From the NCBI GenBank assembly GCA_028455995.1, contig JABELC010000013.1, positions 1,240,001 through 1,304,000 of the forward strand: a stretch of DNA of 64,000 nt. Direction: 5' to 3'. A model generated the notes under the pieces. It was not told the DNA's origin. It saw only the letters and a program-made list of their open reading frames with translations, and made no database searches. Below, one piece after another: positions 1 to 12,204 of this stretch. The DNA comes from Scleromitrula shiraiana (Eukaryota; Ascomycota; Leotiomycetes; Helotiales; Sclerotiniaceae). The position numbers were made by a program, and so were the translations under genes. Numbering within the stretch: position 1 is the stretch's first letter; the number at the start of each line of letters is the position of its first letter.

Positions 1-1861
1 ATTGAAAAAGAATGTTCATTGTCGTATGATAAATCGCATAATGAAAATCCGGGGAAAGGGGGGAATCCAGCCATATCATAATAACATCTCATGTCACCTC
101 AATATCCGATTGGGCTGATCTGATGTTTCATCAGGAATCAACATTCGAGGGATCTCAGCGTGGAAATGAACGACGAGAGGGTGAATTCCCAAAAGACAGT
201 CAAGGGTTTGGTATGTACAGTACATATAATTCATATGCTTGCTCTGCCGAGATTTCGTAGTCATCTATTGATATGTTGTAAGACTCTACTTTAATGCAAT
301 ACATATAAGTTACTGTAAAACTCGGACCTTGTAGCTTGTAAGTGATTCGAATCCCCGCCTTCACTTGCAGATATACCCTGTTTACCTGGGGTATAGCCAC
401 CGAGACGGGCAGTAGGATTTGATGGGGGTTACAAGGAGGTTATTCCGAAATTGATATTGGAATTTCCATTGCTGGAAGTCTTCTAGATATGGTTTGTTGA
501 GTGGAAAGTTGTTCTGAAAAGGACCCTCGAGTCGTCGTACCCCAGGTCTGACGGAAAGGATCCAACACTCCATCTCAGCTGAGCCAATCTGGCTTGCTGA
601 TGGACCACAAAGTCCCATATCGGTAGGATTTTGAACCGAGTTTTACGTAGGAAGAAAAGGTATCACTGTTGATAGGTATATATAAGACCTAAAAAGTCGA
701 ACAAAACTAGCACTTACCTCCAATTTAGAACATCGAGTACCTTGTAAGCAAATCTTCATGGTCTTGTCATACTTGACAAAGCGGATGTTACCCCAGCAAG
801 TTCCAGTGGAACGGGTCCATGTAACCTCTAATGTGTTTCAAGGATTCTTCCCAACTTGGGAAACTTGTAGTCTTTAGATATCTTTGGTCATGTTTGGTCT
901 TTCTGCTCTGGAACAAGAGGTGCCTCCTAGTGCTCTATCCAAGCTGCATTGTTATGTTGAAGGATGTCCAATACTTTGAGGTCTCTCATGAATAGTTACC
1001 AATCTTTCACCTTTTAAAGCTGTTTTTGAGTAAATTTCACTTTTGCTTCATCCTTTTTGTTATAATATAAAAAGTTTAAGAAGGAATTTGAAATGGACTG
1101 GGCTATGGATGCTACTCCCAATGTCCTTGGGCACCAGGCCAGAATCATTCGCAATTGGAAAAGTCGCTTATTAATCCGATCATGTGATGCCGCAATCTAG
1201 CGTTTTGACACTAAGCTCTTCATCCATGTTGAGGTTCCGCCCAGTTCGATTTAGAGCTTGGGTGAACCACATCGGAGCAACAAAGTTGACAAGAACACAA
1301 CACACAAACACCTACCTCGTGAGGTTTCTCTTTATCAAGAGCTTGTTGATATATCAGGAAATCTTACTGCCATCGAGAAGGTAATGAACATCTCTTTTAT
1401 GTTTGGATAAATAGGAATCCCGTTTCTTTCAACAGTGTTCACTTCAAAAGATAGGCACTTACCAGTTGCGTTACCTATAGGTCTAACAAACAATCGAATG
1501 CAAACGATCGACCTCAAATACTTGCAAACACCTGGCGAAACCACCAACTGACGACGACTGTATAATCTTATCAAATACTCATTGTTGACCGATTCATCGT
1601 GCTGAGGCTGGAGGACAATTAACTTTCGATTTTACTTTGATTGCGTTGCGCACGCGAGCGCACCCTACCGCCGGTGACCTTGCAAACGCGGTACATACCT
1701 AACGAATACTTTCAGGAGACCTATGTGCCAACGAAGAAGAATTCGATTTCCATCCTCCAAACCACCAACCTAGGCCTTTGAGTTCCTCCTAATCATTTCG
1801 CGGCTTGCGCTCAATAACCGAGCCAGAGCCGCCGCTAGATCGCTATCTGCGGTGGTATTAG
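1..1861. other. Intergenic region upstream of CCR4 with coding-like fragments
   Basis: No complete gene is supported here. On the minus strand between about 710 and 990 there are short open stretches that read like protein, for example one containing PSWEESLKHIRGYMDPF, and a GTAAGT donor-like site near 720. Frames break repeatedly, so this could be a degraded gene or an unresolved many-exon gene. The last 150 bases before 1862 are C/T-rich and fit a promoter and 5' leader for the CCR4 gene. Confidence 0.3.
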
Positions 1862-4203
1862 ATGGCAGATGGTTACAGATATACACAGCAAAGCGCCGGG
1901 AACTACTATTATCCCCAACCTACACATACCTCGAGACATTTGATCCGTGTTGGTACCCCTCCCAACACCCGGTCCACCTTTAATATCGATACACCTTCAC
2001 CAACTCGAACCCCCGATTCTCAATCTCCTGCGCACGGTCTTTACGGCATGTTTAATCACCAACAAGGGCAGCATGGCCGTATCAATGGTGCTGGCCGTGG
2101 AGGTATGAGTGGTTCGATTTTCAACCTTCACTACAATCCCCAACAACATCAGCATGCCCAGCACCATGCCAATCTCCAACAAGATCAGAATGCGCACAAT
2201 GGCAATGGCATTCTCGGCCATCATTCGAACTTTTCTTCCGGTGTATTGCCTAACTCAACACCTACTTTTACGCCAAATAATCTACAGAATGGGCATACAT
2301 CAACTACACGTGGTGGCCAGGCTCAAGTAATGAATGCTCTTTGGGTTGAGCAATTGGAGCTTCACAAGAAATCCGAGGATGCACATAATCAGATGGCAGA
2401 TCGCCCTCATCACTTTGCTAGAACGAATGCACTCCAGGGCGTAACTCTCACAACACCTTCCGCAACAGCTGCTAACGAGGAGGAATCCGACGACACAAAC
2501 CACCGGAATAGACCTTCAAATACAGATGATTCTCTTCGGCGCCAGGATTGGCACAACATAGATATGAGCGGTTTAGGTTTGCGTGTGTTGGCGAATGAGT
2601 TGTTCCAGTATACTTTCTTACACGAACTTTACGTGGCTTCAAATAAACTGGAATATCTACCTCCCGCAATTGGCCAATTACGGCACTTGGCAGTTCTAGA
2701 TGCTTCACACAATCAATTAAGGACTTTGCCACTAGAATTAGGCATGTGTGTATTTCTGAAGAAGTTACTGTTATTCGATAACAATCTCACAACCTTGCCT
2801 CAATCATTTGGGTCTCTTTATCAATTAGAAATGCTGGGTATTGAGGGCAATGCCCATATGGATAACACGATTAAGAATGAACTCATGGAAAAGGGCACTA
2901 AAGCCCTTATTCATACTCTCAGAGAAGAAGCTCCAGGTGAGCATATGACCATGTATCCAATTTTCGTAGCTAACTTTTCAAAGAACCTCATCCACCTGCT
3001 CCTAGGCAAATGATCGACCTTCTCGGCGGCGCATCATCCGTCAATCAAGAAAGATTCACGGTGTTGTCCTACAATATATTGTGCGACAACTACGTGAATT
3101 CCACTCAGTACGGCTACGTTCCTTCGAAGGCTCTGGAGTGGGAACATCGAAGGGAAGAGATTCTGATCGATATTGAATCGAAAAACCCCGACTTTTTGTG
3201 TCTTCAAGAAGTCGATGTGGATAACTTCCGGGAGTTCTTTAGTGTTAAGCTTGCCTACAATGATTATAAAGGTGTATTCTGGCCAAAGTCAAGAGCTAAA
3301 ACCATGTCCGAGTCGGCTGCAAAGGGTGTAGATGGCTGTGCAACATTCTACAAGAACGACAAATATATCCTGCTCGACAAGCAATTAATTGATTTTGCTA
3401 ATATCGCAATCAACAGACCGGATATGAAGAATCAACATGATATCTTTAATCGTGTCATGCCGAAAGATCACATCGCAGTGGTGACGTTTTTCGAGAATCG
3501 ATTGACTGGTTCACGCATTATAGTAGCCAATGGACATTTATTCTGGGATCCACAGTTTGCCGATGTCAAGTTGATCCAGATGGCGATCTTAATGGAGAGC
3601 ATCAGTAAATCCGCGGAGAGATACCAACGATGGCCGCCATGTAAGGACAAGAAAGCATATACCATCACTGATGATTCGGACCCAAATGTACCAGTGAAAC
3701 GTACACCAGAACCAGCGCCTTCCATGGAATACACAAACAAGACGCAAATTCCTTTGATTGTTTGTGGCGATCTCAATTCCACAACAGATTCTAGTGTACA
3801 CGAACTCCTCGCCACGGGACGAGTTCCACCTGATCATTCGGATATAAAGAAGTACCAGTACGGCAACTTTACGAGGGATGGTATTGAGCACCCTTTCCAA
3901 CTTCGGTCCGCTTATACCAACTTGGCCAATACGCCCGAGGAGTTGACTTTCACTAATTATACCCCATCGTTCGTTGGCCATATTGATCACATTTATTATT
4001 CAACCAACGCTCTGGAGAATACCGAATTGCTAGGGCCTGTAGATGAGGAGTATATGAAAACCGTACCTGGATTGCCACACTACCACTTCCCAAGTGATCA
4101 TCTAGCACTCCTAGCAGAATTCGCCGTCAAGGCTCCGAAAGTTAAGAAAACGCATCCGGAGCCAGATTTCGGCCCAACGAGCCACGATCGACGAAGAGAC
4201 TAG
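1862..4203 (+). CDS. ccr4: CCR4, catalytic deadenylase subunit of the CCR4-NOT complex
   Basis: Poly(A)-specific exonuclease that shortens mRNA tails as part of cytoplasmic CCR4-NOT and also affects transcription. Exon 1 is 1862-2936 and exon 2 is 2984-4203, separated by a 47-nt phase-1 intron (GTGAGC...AAG). Removing it joins the two open frames through the expected Pro-rich linker EEAP-EPHPPAPRQM, giving 764 aa, a normal fungal CCR4 length. Order: a Gln/His/Asn-rich low-complexity N-terminus (about 1-220), leucine-rich repeats (about 235-340, e.g. LEYLPPAIGQL) that bind the NOT scaffold in this family, then the exonuclease-endonuclease-phosphatase domain. Catalytic-type motifs visible are LCLQEVD, NGHLFWDP, CGDLNS, HIDHIYYS and the final PSDH. 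The start fits a typical fungal CCR4 N-terminus (MADGYRYTQQ). Confidence 0.95.
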
Positions 4204-6320
4204 ATCTACTGTCTTATCGCTCCACCTTCTTATGTTCTTGAGACTTTGGGCTGGACGGAAGAAGGGAGTTTTTTTCTTGTGTTTATTCCATGGGATTGGA
4301 AATTGGTGGTTTGGCTGGCGGGCGTGTAGCGTTGTATGCATTTTCGCACTTTTCACTCTCTTTTCTGTTCTGTTTTCGTGTAATGATTACGCTGGGCACA
4401 TGTGGTAGATTTGGAGGAAGGACAATGTGGTGAGGAATGAGGCTGGCATTCAAATGGTGTTTAGAATTGGATGGCTTGATGCAGGAGAATTGGTCTGGTC
4501 AAGCGTGCTCCAAGTATCAATGCCAATTATGATGTTTGGCCAGCTTTCAGGTGAAAAAGCGAGCTGAGATGAGCATGAGATGAGATGAGATGAGATATAC
4601 AAATGAGAGATAGACATGACACCCTCTATATTGTTCCCCTCACTTCTTTTTTCCAAGTATCATTTGCCATTCGATGTGTCGATGTGTCTTGATTGAGTGT
4701 GAAATTGCCAGCCCCGATCTCGAATCAATTTCCGCACATAACATCAAGCCCATTAGAAACAACCAACTACTCATACATAACTTACCTAATGGGTATCCCC
4801 CATTATTCCCCTTCCACTCCATAAAATGCGCGACATAGTGACCCTTTATTCCCTATCAACTTGCTGGGTGAGTCAACCAACCAATCAGTAGAGAGTCTCA
4901 ACACATCAACGCTAACAAATCCAATCTCAGAGTATAAATATACCTTTCCCTCAAACTCAAACTAGAAAGGTCATGAACCCAGTAACACTTTTTATTATAT
5001 GATTTCCAGGAACCCTGAGAGCTAGGATTAGCTGCTGAGATTGGTTGCTGGTTTCTCGATACGAAGAATATAGTAACTGACTTGGTTCGTTATCGACGCA
5101 GATTTATAGATTTTGTGAAAAATGCTTTTGGAAATGGTATCGTATTGTTGTTATTGATCACAAAAAAGGTCTCATGGGTGTTTGCTAGTGATTTTACTAT
5201 TCTACGCGAAGGCTTGATCTCAATGCTGCTTGTGTTACTATCATTACTGTCATATACGATTCTCCTTATTAAAATCATGGTTATATATGTATGCATCTCT
5301 TGGGACTAAATACCAATACTCCTTCTATTCGGAGATCAATCACTAAACACTTTGTCTTCTAGACGGGGGATTTCCATTTTTGAAAACTCTCTGCGTGGGT
5401 TTTGTTTTTCGTTCGTTATTTTACTTACTTTTATAGGGGTTGAAACCTACGTCGTGGAGGTGAATTATAGAGAGGGAGTGAAAGATAGGAAGGGGGAAAG
5501 GAAGAATTGGGAAGTGGAGAATGAGTGAATAAGTTGTAGATGGTTTCTTGAATCTATGTATATATAAGGGTATATATATGGGTATGTGATTTTGTTCTGA
5601 TTTCTTGTCGAACTCCTGTAAACAAAACCTCAACTGCTATTACTATGAACTGGCAAGTCGTGGTATCAGAAATTGCTTTTGGACCTCAAACATGTCTGAT
5701 ATGGCTTTGAGAGATCATCATATTGTCATTTTTAAGATTGTCAATAAGGATAATATTGTCAGAAAGGTTTGATATTGCTATATAACAGTCAAGTTGTTTG
5801 CTATTCTACAAATTTATATGCTATTGATTGATTTCTGAGATAAATATCAATGAGTTCAGGGATTTTCATACACTCCAGCTATGGCGGAGCTGTTATTGAG
5901 ATGAGATTTGTTATTTATCGTCCTTTAAACAACATCTTCCCGTTCGATTCTTCTAGTTAATGGACTCTACCTAGTCTAAAGCCATCTTGGATGACTAGTG
6001 TGAACGACATACTCGTATTATTTTCATTTCGCGCCTGCTTATGTCTCATAAGAGACTGGAAAATTGATTGAACCGAATGCAATTTGACATAATATAAGAG
6101 AATCTGATCTAATATATTATCTTTTTGAGAAGTATACTGAAATTGAGAAGTGCACTGGGGATAGATTCACCAGGAGATTAACTAAATCTAAGTTCCACCT
6201 AAATTGCGCCATCAATTCCGACGCGGCCGCCATCCCGACAGATTGCGGGGAGAGCTTCAAGACGGCAACTTCATAACCTACAATCCAACCAAACAGCCTT
6301 CTTGTTCTCCCGCAATTAAC
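4204..6320. other. Intergenic, no gene seen
   Basis: CCR4 3' flank and thioesterase promoter. A GAGAT-type simple repeat lies near 4565-4595. Open frames on either strand are short and lack good starts. AT-rich with no recognisable RNA gene or element. Confidence 0.5.
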
Positions 6321-7297
6321 ATGCGAACGACTTTATTTTCTCCCAAAATATCGCTCGCATCTTTTCGATATCTTGTGCCTAAACGATATAGCTCGACCCA
6401 AGCTAATAGTACATCTACAACCGACACAAATGGCACAATATCGAGCTCACGATGGCTCAGCTCGGTAAAACAAAGAATTGGGAAATGTATAATGTTTGGC
6501 ATGAGTCGAGAGCAATGTAGAGCCGGGGACGTATTAAAGGTATTGGACAGAGATTGGAGGGAATTATTGGCTGGTCGACAAGGCTTCTTGGTTGATCCAC
6601 GAAGGGCGGGGTTATTTAGACATGAAGTTGTTTGGGGGGAGATGGATAGTATGGTATGTTTTCAGAATGCGCGGATGGTACTGGGGCAGTAGTAACTAGA
6701 GGTGAATAGGGACATGTTAATAATGTTGCTTATATACGATATGCGGAGAGCGCGAGGGTTCAATGGGTGAGGAATTATGCGGTTCATGTTGATCCGAAGA
6801 ATTCGGCGAAGTGGATGGAGTTGTTGACACCGAGGGGAGATGGATTAATTCTGCGGAGTATCAAAACTAATTACAAATATGTTCGTACCTCCATCACATG
6901 TATGCTCGATTATTACTGCTCGGTAGCGCTAACATTGTTTTCGCAGCCAATGACCTGGCCCGATCACATATCCGTATATCATAAACTCCGAGAACTTCCC
7001 AAAGAGGGTGACGATAGCTTCGAATTAGATGTGTTAATTATGTCGGAACTACACCAACGTACGGCGGCAAGTTGTGAAGAAGATATTGTCTTGTATGATT
7101 ACAAGAAGGGGGTTAAGACGCCGTTAAAACCATTTATGATGGATGCTTTTAGACAAGCTTGGAAAGAACAACAAGAATCCGCGGATAATGCAGAGAGAAA
7201 GATTTCGTGGGTAGAGGATAACATTAAACGTTTAGAAAAAGAAACTTGGGATAGAGAAGATGCTGTGGAAGATATGGGATCGGCGAGTAAGAGGTGA
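6321..7297 (+). CDS. Hotdog-fold thioesterase-like protein, probably mitochondrial
   Basis: Member of the 4HBT/acyl-CoA thioesterase-like hotdog superfamily. Three exons: 6321-6653, 6710-6880 and 6947-7297. Intron 1 (56 nt, GTATGT...TAG, phase 0) joins EMDSM to GHVNNVAYIRYAESARV, the hallmark helix of this fold. Intron 2 (66 nt, GTTCGT...GCTAAC...CAG, phase 0) joins TNYKY to PMTWPDHISVYHKL. Predicted length is 284 aa. The start chosen (MRTTLFSPK) begins a Ser/Arg-rich stretch with YLVPKRYSS, typical of a mitochondrial presequence. An upstream open frame lacks an ATG. The C-terminus is charged and helical. Substrate is unknown. Intron 2 is a multiple of three without stops, so retention would add 22 residues without breaking the frame. 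Confidence 0.85.
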
Positions 7298-8701
7298 TCT
7301 TATTGTGAGTTGCTATGGGCATCTTTTGTCGACAATGTGAATCGGTTTGGAGCCCCTGGAGCTATATCGTGCAATTGGATCTCAGATCTAGAGACTATCG
7401 TAGAGGTGATCGCATCTCTATCCATCTGGAAATTGTACAAATATATCTAAGTAGATACCAATTGAAAAAGGAAAGCAAGTATATATACCCCCGGCCTACC
7501 ATCACCACACCCCCGCAACCTACCACATCTATAAAGTTCAACACCATCTCTCATTCCAAGACTCCCTAGTCCTCCCCGCCACCACACCAACCTCCTCATC
7601 GCCACCCACCGGCAGCGGATTCACCCACCAAGTACCCGACGATATCATCTCCAATAGCGGAAAGCAATACGCGCAGTGCGATCCCCAGCCCCGAATCCAT
7701 GGGATCGTTCTACTACAAAAACATTATCATGTTATTACCACGCAGAATTCTCCTATCCGATGATCCGCGGGTTATGGAGGTGTTGGCGGGTGGAGATGCC
7801 CTGAGATAGAGATTGTGGAATCTAAGGAGTGTGAGCATGGAGTCGTGTAAGGAGGATGGGGGGGGAGGGGGAGGAGGTGTCGCCGTATTGGAAGTGTATA
7901 GAGTGGACGGTTGAGAGGGCTATTTCTGTTTTGAGGGAGCGGGGGTTAATTTTGGAGGGGGAGGGGGACGGATACGGGGATGTGTAGGTGGCGGGGTGGT
8001 GGATATGAATGAGGTTGCGAGGGGAGACATTGGGCATTGTGTGGTGCATGTACATGGAACGCTGGCTGTCAATCTAAGCTTTGTGTCGACATAACGACAG
8101 GTACATTCGAAAGGACGATATCAAATCGTCACAGTAATACGTTGTTGTCTTACTTGCGTTGTACATTTATCTTATCTTACTGTAGCGAAGATGATCTACC
8201 ACGCATTCATAACGCAGATGAGTTTTTCTCTCGGTTGTTTCCTATCTGTCTTTCTTTCTCAAATTGCTCTTCATTATTATTATTATTATTACGTTTCGAT
8301 TCGATTCAATTCATTCATTCACGCCCCATAGCCCAGCTATCACCAAATGCCATCTCCATCTCCATCGTTCCACCAGGTACCGTAGCATCCATCCTCTTTT
8401 TATCGCACCATCTAACCCGCATACAACAAACAACCAACCAACCAATATCTATCTATATCTATCTATCTATATCTAAATCTAGAATCCCAATCCAAGATAT
8501 CGAAAATCCATATCATCGGATTAGCATAGCAAACTCCTCATAACACGTTCGCGGTGCGATTTACTTCCATCATGATTCCCCCTTCTTATTTGAGACTTTC
8601 TTATTCAACATTTTCTTATCATCTTGGTTCTTGAATCGCCTTAATCGCGGGTATAGACTGGACTGGACTGGACTGTTTAATTCGTATAAATCGATATTGT
8701 A

Positions 8702-8776
8702 TTCTTTCTCTCTTTCTCTCTTTCTCTCTTTCTCTCTTTCTCTCTTTCTCTCTTTCTCTCTTTCTCTCTTTCTCTC
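8702..8776. repeat. TTTCTCTC microsatellite
   Basis: About nine head-to-tail copies of an 8-bp TTTCTCTC unit. Open frames across it (Arg/Glu-rich on minus, Phe/Ser/Leu-rich on plus) are artefacts of the repeat. Confidence 0.95.
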
Positions 8777-10730
8777 ACTCTTCCATCCATCCATTCTCAA
8801 AAACTTAAACGAGGGGGGAGGGGGGGGGCGGCTAAATTAAACTCCTCCTATGCCCCTAATGCTCCAACTACAATAATTACCGATATCCTCCTCCTATCCA
8901 TCACTTCACATCGCATCATATCATATCATATCACACCGCATCGTATTACAGTTCTCGAAAATTAAATCCTATATATCCGTTATATATACGTGCATACATT
9001 ATAAACTACATTATAAACCACATGTGGGTGGGAGTGCGGTTTACTGGTTTTTGAGATGGGCGAGGAGGATTGTGATGGGGTTTTGGGGGTTTGTGTGGTG
9101 TGTTTCTTGGGGGATGGGGGGAGGGTAGGTGTTGGGTTGGTGGTGTGGTTTTTATTTGATTTTGATTTTGATTTTGGATGTATTGATGTATTTGATATAG
9201 TATAGGTAGTGGGTGTACATAAGTGTGATTGACGAGTTCGAGTTGGGTATTAGGTGTTTTGTGGGGAAGTAAACGTACTAGTACGTGTAGAACTATCTCG
9301 TCATATCCAGACAGACTAATCATAGCATGCATTCACTATGTCTAAAATACACGGTGTAGATAGATTGGATAGATGGATTCAATACAGGTCTTGTAGTCCG
9401 AGGAGATTTTCCGTTTCTTCAGGAACTTGCACTTACTGTACATAGCAAGTATCCTACTTTTGTCTTCAGAATTCCGGTTAAGTAACGTTAACATCGAACC
9501 TTTCGCATGCGGTTCTTATCGTTCTTTACATCCATCTAATGGCTAAGTAAGTAATAAACCTAATCAGTCAGTCAGTCCATTTACCTAGCAATGATGATTA
9601 TATCAGAAAATGTCATCATAATGCTATTAACCATTTATATTGCAGCCCATACACACTTTCTATAGGAATTGATTAGTCGATAGCTGGTAGTTAGAATAAC
9701 ATGAGGACAAAGAGAAATAAAAGGCTTATTTATTCAAGTGCCGAACGTTGCATGTTGCATGTGGTTAAACTGACAAGGGGGATTTGTGAACTCCCAGCGT
9801 CTCATTCAATAGTGAAAATAGATCGGATGATTACTTACGGGTGAGTAGATCCTTGGATATCTAGAACTATAGCATAAATGAAGATATACTATTGTTTAAA
9901 AGAGTTAGACTATCATTAGTGATCAATTGATGCGAGGGAAAAGGGAATGGTAGGATTCAGCATGAATTGAAGTATGCATTGAAAATCGCCCCCACTCAAC
10001 CAACTTCGGCATTTTGTTGGTTCTTCTCTATTCCCACCTCTGTATGGTAGGGTAGTATGGATGAATGGATGGATGGATGGCTTTACCTTGGAAATAAAAA
10101 CGGGCGGTATTAATATAGAACTCTTGGACGAAGAATGCGATACATATAATCCCTATAGTACCGTACAGTACAGTACATTACATACTCTCGTGTTGTGAAC
10201 GAATAGAATATATACCAGCTGACGAGATGAAGAAATTATCCTATGGATAATGGATAATTTCTGATTTCTTCAGTAACATTCGGGAACGGGTGTGCCTGAC
10301 TTGCTTAATTAACTAATTGTTGGTTTGCGGATTGTTGGTTTGCGGGGATTAGATCCCGTCTGGGCAGCTTTTGTTTGATACAGAGAATACGACGTTGCGT
10401 TTGGGATTATCTACTCCGTATATACTCGGTATGGACTCTTTATGCTTGCTGTATGTATGTAAGTGTAGTGTCAAGTATCAAGTGTCAAGTGTCAAGTGTC
10501 AGGTGTCAGGTGTACTCCATAATGCACATATCGTGAGTTAGTTAGACGGGATGAAGGGGAGGGAAGAGAAAGAAGGTATTTTATTCAATATACTTTGATT
10601 CAATGCATCGATTTCTTATATTGAGTAATTAAGTAAATATGTGCAATTTAGGTGATTTGTGGAGTTAAATGAAGAATGGTTAATGATAGAAGTGGAAATG
10701 TCGGTAATGACATGATTGACCTCGGGATTT

Positions 10731-10785
10731 GGTATTTTTATCTTGGTATTTTTATCTTGGTATTTTTATCTTGGTATTTTTATCG
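10731..10785. repeat. 14-bp minisatellite, four copies
   Basis: Four almost perfect head-to-tail copies of GGTATTTTTATCTT; the last copy diverges at its end. No coding potential. Confidence 0.9.
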
Positions 10786-11073
10786 AGGTTTATATAAATT
10801 GAAGAAAGAAATGGAGAGTGAATTACTTAACATATAATTGAAAATTGCCCAATTAGGAAGATACTTAAAACACGTTAAAAAAAAGATGACAAGATTTGCA
10901 TGAATGATCCACACAGCTAACATGCGGGTGGCTTAAGAATATTATTTTCTTCCGAATGGAGATATTTGATTGGTCTATATTTATTAGATAATCCACATCT
11001 ACTTAAATACCTAGGTTCAGAAAGTTCTTGCGTTCTTGCTATAGTCACAACACTGGTCTTTAGTCATGAACTT

Positions 11074-11213
11074 TACGAAGGTGGTGGTGCAGGCCCTAAC
11101 TTTTGTTTCACCGTTTTGATTCTGCCACTTAAGACAATCATTCTGCCTGATTAAATTAATCCTTGACAGTAACGGCGGTGAAATAAAAGTTAGGGCCTGC
11201 ACACACCTTCGTA
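11074..11213. repeat. Imperfect inverted repeat (fold-back element)
   Basis: The left arm at 11074-11113 (core TGCAGGCCCTAACTTTT) reappears as its reverse complement at 11176-11213. About 38 of 40 positions pair, apart from one or two small indels and one G/A change, and the spacer is 62 bp. The spacer holds a direct TTCTGCC repeat. It could be a miniature fold-back transposon (MITE-like) or a hairpin RNA. No target-site duplication was found by eye. Confidence 0.7.
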
Positions 11214-11430
11214 TGAAATTACCGGATAAAACAACAACATCTCGATGTCTACGGAGTAATCATTTCAAGGTTAGATCCGGTAAGTTAAATCGCGTGTATC
11301 AAGCTATAGTTAAGCTATAGTCAAGCTATAGTACCGGTATGCTAAGTACCTAACACGTGCCTTCCTAGACCCTATCTTAGCTAAGATCTTCTAACTTTTT
11401 TTTTCTAGCTTCACACCTAATTTTTAGATA

Positions 11431-11483
11431 GATTTTAGATTTTAGATTTTAGATTTTAGATTTTAGATTTTAGATTTTAGATA
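11431..11483. repeat. ATTTTAG heptamer array
   Basis: About seven tandem copies of the 7-bp unit ATTTTAG, flanked by GATA-type runs. Confidence 0.9.
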
Positions 11484-11882
11484 GATAAATAAACAAATAA
11501 AACAAAACAAACAAAATGAACTTGAATTACTATTGGAGTTTACAATAAATTAACAGTAAATGATGTGTTTGATTATCTATGATGAGTCTAGTCAGGACTA
11601 ATAATAATACTTCAGGAGTGAATATATGAAATTTACTCTTATTATTAATTGCCGTAAATAAGAGCCTGAGTCAAATTAAGGCATCAAAATAGTAACATAC
11701 CAATATATATATATATATATATTTTTTTTCCTTCCAGGGCTTTTTACTCTCCTTTCAAAATGGGACCGGCCGCAATTTACTATTATTCTACATACTAGTT
11801 AGTAGTAGTAATACCTCTAGCCTCGTACCTACCCAATTTCTCACAGGTTCAATAAATTTACACACGCACAATCAATACACAC

Positions 11883-11915
<33 letters not shown>

Positions 11916-12204
11916 TTCACCACTCACCACTCACCACTCATCACTCACTCACCACTCTCCTTCAAAACTTCTTCTTGAATAAATGAATGATTTTACTCTA
12001 CCCCTCAATAGTGTGAGACCCTTTGACCAAAATAACTCTTCTTATTTATGAGTTAAAAGGTCAATATTATTTCCATTTCTACTTCTTTTTTTACTACTTC
12101 TTTTTAAATATTATTATTTTGGGGGAATAAAGGTTTTTGAAAGCTTCCCAATTCAAGCTGGCTCGGAAACTCAATCTGGGTCAGCAAATCTACCAAGAGG
12201 TCGC

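Larger units (their letters stand above)
7298..12204. other. Long intergenic region with satellites
   Basis: No convincing gene. An open stretch at about 7571-7809 (plus strand, ending LAGGDALR-stop) lacks an obvious start and may be a decayed or unresolved small gene. The rest is dominated by microsatellites and runs: ATCT near 8445-8480, TTTCTCTC near 8702-8776, GTCAAGT near 10470-10510, TA near 11708-11732 and TTA near 11885-11911. The 500 bp before 12205 is A/T-rich with pyrimidine tracts and probably forms the leader of the next gene. Confidence 0.5.

Noticed and set aside
340..362. tRNA T-loop-like GATTCGAATCCCC
   Set aside because: Flanking bases do not form a T stem or an acceptor stem on either strand.
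1862..3013. Leucine-rich-repeat ORF as a separate gene from the nuclease ORF
   Set aside because: A 47-nt GT-AG intron joins the two frames through the expected CCR4 linker.
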